Origin: an uncultured Gammaproteobacteria bacterium
GTDB lineage: Bacteria > Pseudomonadota > Gammaproteobacteria > Arenicellales > Poriferihabitantaceae
Reading direction: 5' to 3'
NCBI GenBank assembly: GCA_938021685.1
Contig: CALIFM010000099.1
Span: 1-30,316, forward strand
DNA length: 30,316 nucleotides
Each line of letters opens with the position of its first letter. The first letter of the stretch is position 1. The notes under the pieces are model-generated. The model worked only from the letters and a program-made list of their open reading frames with translations. It made no database searches and was not told the origin of the DNA. The position numbers were made by a program, and so were the translations under genes. Positions 24,049 to 30,316 of the stretch are shown piece after piece.

Positions 24049-25248
24049 TTAACTAAGTAGTTTAGCTCTTTCGGCTAGGGCTTGTTGCGGGGGAGACGCA
24101 CTTTTGACGCCCATTTGGGTTAGCGATTGCTGCGCTGCGGTTACGACATTTCGCATCACATGGCGGTCAATGTGGCCAATGCAGCCAATTCTAAAGCTAT
24201 CAACTACGGTTAGTTTCCCTGGGTAGATGATAAACCCTTTTTGTTTCATTAACTCATAGAATTGATCAAAGCTAAACGCGGGGTCAGCTGGGTTAAAAAA
24301 GGTAACGATGATGGAAGAAAGCCAGCGGTCATCAAGCAGTGTTTCAAAACCTAAGGTACGCATGCCAGCCACCAAAGTTTCACGGTTTTGGGCATAGCGC
24401 GCACCGCGCCCAGCCACACTGCCTTCGGCTTTATGTTGTTCAAGCGCCTTAATAAATGCCGCCACTACGTGAGTGGGTGGAGTAAAGCGCCATTGGCCAG
24501 TTTTGTTCATTACAGTCCATTGGTCATGCACATCCAAACTTAAAGAGTGGCATTGGCCTTTGGCTGCTTCTAAAGCAGTTTTGCGAGCGATAACAAAGCC
24601 GAAGCCTGGCGCGCCCTCGATACATTTGTTTGCAGATGAAACAAAGGCTTCGCACGTGACTTTGCCCATGTCCAGCTCTACTGCACCAAAGGCGCTCATG
24701 CTGTCGACCAGCAGTTTACAGCCGGCGGCGGATACCGCATCAGATATCTCTTCGATAGGATTAAGAATACCGGATGATGTCTCGCAGTGTACCGCTACTA
24801 CATGGGTGAGTGTCGGGTCTTCAGCCAGTAGTGCCGCCACTTCATCGCCGCGCGGAGGCAAGTAGTCGCCTTTGTCTAGTAATTGGTAATCACGCGCGAT
24901 GTAATCCAGTGTTTTGGCAATGCGCAGTCCATAAGCACCGTTAGCGAGCACGAGGGTTTTGCTGGATTTAGGTAAGAAGGAGCCCAGCATTGCTTCGACC
25001 GCAAATGTGCCGCTGCCTTGTATCGGCACGCAATCAAAGGCATCGTGCGCGTTTGACACCATGGCAAGCAGTTCTGCTCGCAACTTCGCGGTCATGTCGC
25101 GAAAATCTTGATCCCACGAACCCCAGTCTACCAACATACTTTGCTTTACTTCATGCGAAGTAGTCAGCGGTCCTGGAGTGAGGAGTATTGGCTCTCTAAT
25201 CTCAGGCGCTGAGAAGCTTGATGATGCGGTGTCGTCAATATGTTGCAC
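24049..25248 (-). CDS. phnW: 2-aminoethylphosphonate--pyruvate transaminase
   Basis: 399 residues from a GTG start at 25248, supported by GAGG 8 bases upstream. PLP-dependent class V aminotransferase that moves the amino group of 2-aminoethylphosphonate to pyruvate, giving phosphonoacetaldehyde and alanine. The N-terminal PILLTPGPLTTS motif, VHCETSSGILNP, Asp182 in VDSMSAFG, and the PLP lysine Lys208 in SSANKCIEGAPGFGF are all characteristic. A 20-residue leader and a C-terminal extension of about 15 residues make it slightly longer than usual. It is first in the phnW-phnA-phnY-EamA operon, so nitrogen is recovered as alanine before C-P cleavage. Confidence 0.95.
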   Translation of the reverse strand: MQHIDDTASSSFSAPEIREPILLTPGPLTTSHEVKQSMLVDWGSWDQDFRDMTAKLRAELLAMVSNAHDAFDCVPIQGSGTFAVEAMLGSFLPKSSKTLVLANGAYGLRIAKTLDYIARDYQLLDKGDYLPPRGDEVAALLAEDPTLTHVVAVHCETSSGILNPIEEISDAVSAAGCKLLVDSMSAFGAVELDMGKVTCEAFVSSANKCIEGAPGFGFVIARKTALEAAKGQCHSLSLDVHDQWTVMNKTGQWRFTPPTHVVAAFIKALEQHKAEGSVAGRGARYAQNRETLVAGMRTLGFETLLDDRWLSSIIVTFFNPADPAFSFDQFYELMKQKGFIIYPGKLTVVDSFRIGCIGHIDRHVMRNVVTAAQQSLTQMGVKSASPPQQALAERAKLLS

Positions 25249-25564
25249 GGCTGGTTCCTCGTTCGCAAATACTTTTTAATATTAAAAACCAGTCCATCTG
25301 ACACAGTTTCTTTAAGTGATAAGACTATTGTAGGGATGACTTGCTCGATTGTGAAAATCGTTATTTTGAATCGACCTATAAACCAAACATATAGATTATT
25401 TGATTTGGTAAAGCATTAAATGAACTAAAGTGATTGCTCTTAACAAGCAAAAGATAACCATCATGCTAGCTGTGGTATATATAAATTCTAATGTTTGGAT
25501 TTTTGTTCATTAAGGCTGCTATAAATTCTAGATCACTAAAAACAAGCACAAATTTGGGTTTTAT
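25249..25564. promoter_or_regulatory. 316-base divergent intergenic region, phnW to DUF47 gene
   Basis: AT-rich spacer holding control elements for both directions and no gene that I can support. Besides the phnW promoter, it contains ACCAAA-N16-TTTGGT (25382-25409) and an 11-base direct repeat TATAAATTCTA at 25480-25490 and 25520-25530, 40 bases apart, just upstream of the DUF47 gene. No convincing Pho box was seen, nor a clear -10/-35 pair for the plus strand. Confidence 0.5.
25327..25360 (-). promoter_or_regulatory. Promoter and operator candidate for phnWAY
   Basis: On the minus strand TTCACA (plus 25350-25355) and TACAAT (25327-25332) are 17 bases apart. An inverted repeat CGATT-N5-AATCG (25346-25360) covers the -35 box and could bind a LysR-type protein such as the one at 27557. 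The leader to the phnW GTG is about 70 bases. Confidence 0.5.
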
Positions 25565-26233
25565 ATGAGCTTTGCCATTTCAAAAACACCCTCCTTATTT
25601 GGCCGAACCAAAGAATTGGAAGGGCAAATTGATGAATTTTTAGATATTGTTACGCAGACAGGGTTGCTCTTTAATCGTGCCATTGATATCTACCTTGATA
25701 AGGGGCCCTGCGAGGATTTCGAAGAGCTATTGTCCAAGGCCTCAGAGGTTGAAACACGGGCTGACACCTTGCGCCGTGACATAGAAAACAAGCTATATGT
25801 GCAGACCTTGATCCCTGATCTGCGCGGAGATGTACTGATGTTGCTTGAGAATGTGGATAACATCATCAATCGCTATGAAGCTAATTTGTTTCGCTTCTCC
25901 ATCCAGTCACCTGACATACCTGCTGAATTTAATCAGGGGTTTAGAAAGCTGACTGAGCAAGTAATTCACAGCGTAGAGTCTTTGGTATCTGCTTCGCGGG
26001 CCTTTTTTCGTGATACTAATTCGGTGCGAGACCATGTGCGCAAAGTTCTGTTTTTTGAATCTGAGGCTGATCGCATTAGCACCAAACTGCAGCGCAAGAT
26101 ATTTGCCAGCAACTTAGACTTGTCGCGAAAACGTCACTTGCAATACTTCATCGAGAATATTGATGAAGTAGCCAACTCGGCTGAAGATGTTGCCGATGAA
26201 TTGGCTATTTATGCCATTAAGAGAATTATCTAA
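25565..26233 (+). CDS. DUF47/PhoU-like phosphate transport accessory protein
   Basis: 222 residues, all helical, with the two PhoU-like metal motifs: EVETRADTLRRDIE (about 62-75) and FFESEADRIS (about 161-170), then FIENIDEVANSAEDVADEL near the C-terminus. DUF47 proteins are cytosolic and are usually encoded directly upstream of a Pit permease, whose activity they are thought to control. That is the arrangement here: the permease gene follows after 37 bases. Being divergent from phnWAY suggests it helps manage phosphate released from AEP; that link is inference. Confidence 0.9.
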   Translation: MSFAISKTPSLFGRTKELEGQIDEFLDIVTQTGLLFNRAIDIYLDKGPCEDFEELLSKASEVETRADTLRRDIENKLYVQTLIPDLRGDVLMLLENVDNIINRYEANLFRFSIQSPDIPAEFNQGFRKLTEQVIHSVESLVSASRAFFRDTNSVRDHVRKVLFFESEADRISTKLQRKIFASNLDLSRKRHLQYFIENIDEVANSAEDVADELAIYAIKRII

Positions 26234-26270
26234 TCGCGCTAGAAACTAACAACTGCATGACGATCTAAAG

Positions 26271-27320
26271 ATGGAACTGTCCGTGCTGATATTCTTGGGG
26301 AGTGGGCTGTTCTTAGGTTGGTCTTTGGGCGCGAACGATGCCGCTAACGTGTTTGGCACTGCAGTGGGGACACGCATGGTCAAGTTTTCAACAGCGGCGA
26401 TTGTCTGCAGCGTGTTCGTCATTTTAGGTGCGGTTATTAGCGGTGCTGGGACCACTGAAACCTTAGGAAAACTAGGCGCAATCAACAAGTTGCCAGCGGC
26501 ATTTATGGCTGCGCTCGCCGCTGCGATGACAGTTTATTTGATGACTAAGCGTAGTTTGCCGGTGTCGACCAGCCAAGCCATCGTTGGTGCCATTATTGGC
26601 TGGAATTTGTTCAGCGGCTCCCCCACCGATGCCCAAGTTCTAACAAAAATTGCGATTACTTGGGTGGCCTGCCCACTGCTAGCAGGTTTAATTGCAGTGC
26701 CATTGTTTATGTTGGTGCGGCGTATTTTAAGGGCGGCCAATCTGCACATCTTACGCTTAGATGCATATACCCGCTTTGCATTGATTATCGCTGGTGCGAT
26801 GGGGGCTTATAGCTTAGGGGCAAACAACATTGCTAATGTAGTAGGTGTATTTGTGCCAGCTTCACCGTTTACGGATTTTACTGTGCTAGGCTGGTTTAAT
26901 TTCTCATCGGCGCAACAATTATTCTTGTTAGGGGCGCTTGCGATTGCGATCGGTGTGTTCACTTATTCAAAGCACGTCATGATGACGGTGGGGCAAAATT
27001 TGGTGTCATTGTCACCTGTAGCTGCTTGGGTTGTGGTGGTGTCTCATTCCATCGTGTTATTTGTGTTTGCCTCCAAAGGCTTAGAGGCCTTGCTATCAGA
27101 TGCCGGCTTGCCAACGATCCCTTTGGTGCCGGTGTCTAGCTCACAAGCTGTAGTGGGGGCCATTGTAGGCCTCGGTTTGATGCGCGGGAGACAGAGCATT
27201 CAATGGAGCGTGTTAGGCGCCATTGCGGTTGGTTGGGTGATCACCCCGTTTTGCGCAGCATTGATTGCCTATATTGGACTATTTGTTTTACAGAATGTGC
27301 TTAATTTAGTGGTGTACTAA
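26271..27320 (+). CDS. Pit-family inorganic phosphate transporter, DUF47-linked type
   Basis: 349 residues, integral inner-membrane protein in two halves. The first PiT signature GANDAANVFGTAVGTR is at 20-35; the second is altered to GANNIANVVG (183-192), with Asn in place of the usual Asp. Where the other Pit of this window has STTH, this one has STSQ (about 99-102) and SSSQ in the second half, so it belongs to a different subfamily. It is shorter by 67 residues because it lacks the central loop. It forms an apparent operon with the DUF47 gene upstream. Phosphate is the expected substrate, but sulfate-type or efflux activity in this subgroup cannot be excluded from sequence. Confidence 0.88.
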   Translation: MELSVLIFLGSGLFLGWSLGANDAANVFGTAVGTRMVKFSTAAIVCSVFVILGAVISGAGTTETLGKLGAINKLPAAFMAALAAAMTVYLMTKRSLPVSTSQAIVGAIIGWNLFSGSPTDAQVLTKIAITWVACPLLAGLIAVPLFMLVRRILRAANLHILRLDAYTRFALIIAGAMGAYSLGANNIANVVGVFVPASPFTDFTVLGWFNFSSAQQLFLLGALAIAIGVFTYSKHVMMTVGQNLVSLSPVAAWVVVVSHSIVLFVFASKGLEALLSDAGLPTIPLVPVSSSQAVVGAIVGLGLMRGRQSIQWSVLGAIAVGWVITPFCAALIAYIGLFVLQNVLNLVVY

Positions 27321-27384
27321 GCAGGATTTATTATTGCTTATTGAATTCAGTATTCGCAGTATGTTGTAGCTCAATTGACATTCG

Positions 27385-27415
27385 TTGAGTTACTTCTATA
27401 CTGGTCATATTTTAG
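27385..27415 (+). promoter_or_regulatory. Promoter upstream of the phnR-like gene, with shared CTGGTCA motif
   Basis: TTGAGT (27385-27390), a 17-base spacer, and TATTTT (27408-27413). The spacer ends in CTGGTCA, so CTGGTCATATTTTAG covers 27401-27415. The same arrangement recurs before the AEP binding-protein gene at 28591. The rest of the 236-base gap (27321-27556) shows no gene. Confidence 0.5.
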
Positions 27416-27556
27416 TTTCCAAAGCTATAAATAAATCTGCTAAATTATATAAACTATAAGTTTTATTGTTATTAGTAGCGATTAAACTGAAATTATTAAA
27501 AGCGCGCCAACTCCAGCGTTTCTAGTAGCTCAAGGCGTTTTCAATGCGGTAATTTT

Positions 27557-28423
27557 ATGCGATATGTGCAAATAAGGGCGTTTCATTATGTGGCGACACA
27601 CGGTGGTTTCTCACGTGCAGCAGACGTTTTGTTTTTGACCCAGCCGGCCATTTCAGACCAAGTGCGTAAACTTGAAGCAGAAAATGATGTGCGCCTGTTT
27701 GACCGGCATAGCAAAAAGGTGGTGTTGACACCTGCAGGAGAAAACTTGCTGCAGATAACGCGCCGTATGTTTGAAGCAGAAGAGAGCGTGGCTGATTTTT
27801 TGTCGGAATCACGATCCATCAAAACCGGTCAGCTTAATGTTATGGCGGACTCGGTGAATCACATCACAGATACTTTACTGCTTTTTAGGCAGCGCTACCC
27901 TGCTGTGTTTATTTCGCTAAAGGTTGGCAATACTCAAACGATATTGAATAAATTGAGAAATTATGATGCGGATGTGGCAGTGTTAGGCAGTGTGCCTAAG
28001 AGCCAAGAGTATGCGGCTTTAAGGCTCAATTCCACCCCGATTGTGGCGTTTGTTGCCAAGAGTAGTAATTTAATTGAGCAGTCGACAATTTCGCTAAATG
28101 AATTAGGTAAGTTGCCGCTAGTGCTACGAGAGAAAGGTTCTATAACAAGGGCGAAACTGGAAGCGGCCGCTGCCGAATCGGGCATTGATTTGAACGCGAT
28201 CATTGAAACGCAAGGGCGTGAGGCTGTGCGTGAAATCGTGTTAGCTGGCGGCGGCGTTGGGGTGGTGTCCGAAGCGGAGTTTGGCAGTGGTGATGGCTTG
28301 CGTAAGGTGCCCATCAGCGGTAAGCCGATGATGATGGACGAAGCCTTGGTGTATTTGCGTGAACGCAAAGACAGCAAGTTGATTCGCGCATTTATGGAAG
28401 GAGCGAATGAAATGAATGCTTAG
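27557..28423 (+). CDS. phnR: LysR-family regulator of aminoethylphosphonate catabolism (PhnR-like)
   Basis: 288 residues. The N-terminal HTH spans about 1-60 (IRAFHYVATHGGFSRAADVL, then TQPAISDQVRKLEAENDVRLFDRHSKKV), and the effector domain occupies about 88-285. A LysR group specific to AEP operons is known, and the position between phnWAY/Pit and the AEP transporter fits it. It would activate phnWAY and the transporter when AEP or a derivative is present. The motif CTGGTCATATT found before this gene and before the binding-protein gene is a candidate recognition element. The symbol is given on family and context. Confidence 0.85.
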   Translation: MRYVQIRAFHYVATHGGFSRAADVLFLTQPAISDQVRKLEAENDVRLFDRHSKKVVLTPAGENLLQITRRMFEAEESVADFLSESRSIKTGQLNVMADSVNHITDTLLLFRQRYPAVFISLKVGNTQTILNKLRNYDADVAVLGSVPKSQEYAALRLNSTPIVAFVAKSSNLIEQSTISLNELGKLPLVLREKGSITRAKLEAAAAESGIDLNAIIETQGREAVREIVLAGGGVGVVSEAEFGSGDGLRKVPISGKPMMMDEALVYLRERKDSKLIRAFMEGANEMNA

Positions 28424-28772
28424 GTAAGATGGGTGCTGGAAGGATCTGGGTTTTCTTAGGAAATACAGAAAGACATAGCTATCTAATACGTAACTTAAGA
28501 CTTGGACTAATCTTGAACAAGTACCTATCAATTTGAGTGTTTGAATTATCAAAAACAACGATTTTATTTGTTGGTTGATCTTGTCATAGTCTGGTCATAT
28601 TATAGTAATAATATTGGGCCTGCTTTTAATTGGATGTAGCCAAGCGTTGCACAAAAGCGGGCTTAAGGAGCATCTAAGCGTCTGAACAAGGCTTTCGTTG
28701 CTTAACGATAAGGTTTAATATGTAAAGCAAATTATAAAAGATGAATCTTAAATAACCCCACGAGGAGAACGT
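28424..28772. promoter_or_regulatory. 349-base intergenic region before the AEP transporter
   Basis: Holds a strong sigma70-like promoter, TTGATC (28575-28580), 17 bases, TATTAT (28598-28603), with CTGGTCATATTATAG at 28591-28605 overlapping the -10. The transcript leader would be about 160 bases. No gene or convincing riboswitch fold was recognised. GAGGAG lies 6 bases before the next ATG. Confidence 0.6.
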
Positions 28773-29792
28773 ATGAATAAAATATCTAAACTTGCCGTCG
28801 CTGCTAGTATCAGTGCATGGCTAGCGCCTGCTGTTATGGCAGGTGAATTAACTGTTTACACAGCGATTGAGGCGGAAGATTTAACCCGCTATGCTGAAGC
28901 TTTTAATGAAGAGCATCCTGATATCAAGATAAATTGGGTGCGTGATTCAACCGGCATTATGACAGCCAAGTTGCTGGCCGAAAAGAATAATCCACAAGCC
29001 GATGTGGTTTGGGGTTTGGCAGCCACTTCATTATTGCTGATGAAGTCAGAAGGTATGTTAGAAGGCTATGCGCCCAAAGGCGTAGAAAATCTAGACCCTA
29101 AGTTTGTAGACAAAAGCAGCCCTCCTACATGGACGGGCATGGATGCATGGGTTGCATCGGTTTGCTTTAACACTGTTGAGGGTGAAAAGAATGGTTTGGC
29201 TGCACCGACTTCTTGGGAAGATTTGACCAAGCCGGAATATAAAGGCCATGTGATCATGCCTAACCCTAACTCGTCAGGCACGGGCTTTTTGGATGTGTCT
29301 AGCTGGCTGCAAATGTTCGGTGAAGAGGGTGGCTGGAAATACATGGACGCACTGCATGAGAACATTGCTTCTTATACGCACTCGGGCTCTAAGCCTTGTA
29401 AGTTAGCTGCGGCCGGTGAAATTCCAATTGGTGTTTCGTTTGCTTTTAGAGGTGCTAAGTCTAAAAATGCCGGCGCGCCGATTGATATTATTGTACCTAC
29501 GGAAGGCGTGGGCTGGGATATGGAAGCCACAGCGATTGTTGCAGGTACTGATAATTTGTCAGATGCACAGAAACTAGTAGATTGGAGTATCACCAAAGGT
29601 GCCAACGAGCTTTATAACAAAGGTTATGCGGTTGTGGCCTATCCTGGCGTTGCTAAGCCGGTAGAAAATTTCCCACCTAACTTGGTTGAGAAAATGATCG
29701 ACAATGATTTTGAGTTTGCAGCCAACAACCGTGCACGCATCTTGAAAGAGTGGCAGAGTCGTTACGATACAAAGTCTGAGCCTAAGAGCTAA
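28773..29792 (+). CDS. phnS: ABC transporter periplasmic 2-aminoethylphosphonate-binding protein
   Basis: 339 residues. Signal peptide MNKISKLAVAASISAWLAP... with cleavage after VMA at 23. The mature protein is a type 2 periplasmic binding protein of the ferric-iron/AEP group: ELTVYTAIEAEDLTRYAEAF, DSTGIMTAKLLAEK, ADVVWGLAATSLLL, then MPNPNSSGTGFLDVSSW, where the backbone and Ser/Thr loop would hold a phosphonate. No tyrosine pair for iron is evident at the usual site. Together with the ATPase downstream and the phnWAY operon it is assigned to AEP uptake. An iron-binding role was considered and is less likely in this context. Strong Shine-Dalgarno. Confidence 0.88.
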   Translation: MNKISKLAVAASISAWLAPAVMAGELTVYTAIEAEDLTRYAEAFNEEHPDIKINWVRDSTGIMTAKLLAEKNNPQADVVWGLAATSLLLMKSEGMLEGYAPKGVENLDPKFVDKSSPPTWTGMDAWVASVCFNTVEGEKNGLAAPTSWEDLTKPEYKGHVIMPNPNSSGTGFLDVSSWLQMFGEEGGWKYMDALHENIASYTHSGSKPCKLAAAGEIPIGVSFAFRGAKSKNAGAPIDIIVPTEGVGWDMEATAIVAGTDNLSDAQKLVDWSITKGANELYNKGYAVVAYPGVAKPVENFPPNLVEKMIDNDFEFAANNRARILKEWQSRYDTKSEPKS

Positions 29793-29818
29793 GGCGTCAT
29801 TTGTATTTATTAGAACGA

Positions 29819-29842
29819 GGGCACCCTGAGGGTGCCCTTTTT
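29819..29842 (+). terminator. Rho-independent terminator between binding protein and ATPase
   Basis: GGGCACCC (29819-29826), loop TGA, GGGTGCCC (29830-29837), then TTTTT (29838-29842): an 8-bp GC-rich stem with a 3-base loop and T-run, 26 bases after the binding-protein stop. Partial read-through would give the usual excess of binding protein over ATPase and permease. Confidence 0.88.
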
Positions 29843-29877
29843 CGCTGCCCAGCCTATTTCTCAGTTTTGCTATAGCC

Positions 29878-30316
29878 ATGTCACAATCTAATCCGGGCGA
29901 CGATTCCGCCTATTTGATCATTGAAAACCTCGATAAGTTTTTTGGTGATTTTCAAGCCTTAAGTGATGTTAGCCTAAGTATCAATGCAGGCGAGTTAGTG
30001 TGCTTTTTAGGCCCGTCTGGTTGTGGAAAAACAACCTTGTTGCGGGCCATTGCAGGGCTGGATATGCAAACGTCGGGGGTCATTATTCAGGATGGTAAGG
30101 ATGTGTCTAATTTGCCGCCGTCTGAGCGTGACTTTGGCATTGTGTTTCAATCGTATGCGCTGTTTCCAAATTTAACCATTGAGCAAAATGTTGCCTTTGG
30201 CTTAGAGAACACTGGCATGGCGCGCAAGGATATTAATGCACGCGTGGAAGAGCTGCTGGCTTTGGTGGACCTGCCTGGCCAATCGACTAAATATCCAGCG
30301 CAGCTATCTGGCGGCC
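29878..30316 (+). CDS. phnT: ABC transporter ATP-binding protein for 2-aminoethylphosphonate, 5' part
   Basis: The ATG at 29878 opens a frame running off the window end after 146 codons. The protein has the Walker A loop GPSGCGKT at 45-52, the Q-loop Gln91 in FQSYALFPNLT, and ends exactly within the signature LSGG (143-146), so Walker B and the rest are missing. The sequence pattern (FFGDFQALSDVSLSI, then LPPSERDFGIVFQSYALFPNLT) is that of the MalK/PotA/FbpC-type importer ATPases, the group that includes PhnT. It energises uptake for the binding protein encoded just upstream, across the terminator. Permease genes presumably follow outside the window. Confidence 0.88.
   Translation, partial: MSQSNPGDDSAYLIIENLDKFFGDFQALSDVSLSINAGELVCFLGPSGCGKTTLLRAIAGLDMQTSGVIIQDGKDVSNLPPSERDFGIVFQSYALFPNLTIEQNVAFGLENTGMARKDINARVEELLALVDLPGQSTKYPAQLSGG

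Noticed and set aside
27961..28377. 138-codon open frame on the minus strand
   Set aside because: Antisense to the well supported PhnR-like LysR gene, with no start context or family resemblance.
28773..29792. Ferric iron-binding protein of an Fbp-type ABC importer
   Set aside because: The fold is related, but the iron-binding tyrosine pair is not evident and the gene follows a PhnR-like regulator beside phnWAY.
1..30316. CRISPR arrays, tRNA or rRNA genes, insertion sequences
   Set aside because: No regularly spaced repeats, cloverleaf-like segments, transposase frames or long terminal inverted repeats were found by eye on either strand.

Overview
The window looks like a chromosomal segment of a marine or otherwise aquatic gammaproteobacterium. 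The rhodanese-secB-gpsA neighbourhood at the left edge is a conserved gammaproteobacterial housekeeping block, and most of the remainder is catabolic machinery for two natural organo-sulfur and organo-phosphorus compounds common in marine organic matter. Species cannot be read from the sequence. Many genes lack a clear Shine-Dalgarno; the two solute-binding proteins and a few others have strong ones.

Left block (1-5546): the C-terminal end of an ArsR-type regulator, a membrane-anchored rhodanese, SecB, GpsA, a secreted SMP-30-like beta-propeller protein, an XRE-type regulator, and a Pit-family phosphate permease whose stop overlaps that of the regulator tail-to-tail.

Sulfonate block (5711-17503): a long minus-strand cluster matching the 2,3-dihydroxypropane-1-sulfonate (DHPS) pathway. 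It has a GntR/UTRA regulator, a three-part TRAP transporter (DctP-Q-M), HpsN (a histidinol-dehydrogenase-like DHPS 3-dehydrogenase), an SDR and a zinc alcohol dehydrogenase (HpsO/HpsP-like, which epimerise DHPS), then two less usual additions: a GMC flavoprotein and a DAO-type FAD oxidase. An FMN alpha-hydroxyacid dehydrogenase is divergent from the regulator. A perfect 26-bp palindrome lies between them, its two ends forming the -35 boxes of back-to-back promoters. The expected chain is DHPS uptake, oxidation to sulfolactate and possibly to sulfopyruvate. No C-S lyase (SuyAB, Xsc, CuyA) is in the window.

Spacer block (17602-20335): two tandem paralogous small exported proteins with a Tat-like KR leader and no family I recognise, a secreted SnoaL-like protein, and a divergent LysR regulator.

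Phosphonate block (20336-30316): the 2-aminoethylphosphonate (AEP) route phnW-phnA-phnY with an EamA-type permease on the minus strand. Divergently there is a DUF47/PhoU-like protein with a second, distinct Pit permease, a PhnR-like LysR regulator, and the start of an AEP ABC transporter: the binding protein, a strong terminator, and an ATPase cut off by the window end at its LSGG signature. AEP is converted to phosphonoacetaldehyde (PhnW), phosphonoacetate (PhnY), then acetate plus phosphate (PhnA). The adjacent Pit/DUF47 pair may handle the released phosphate.

No tRNA, rRNA, CRISPR array, insertion sequence or integrase was recognised.
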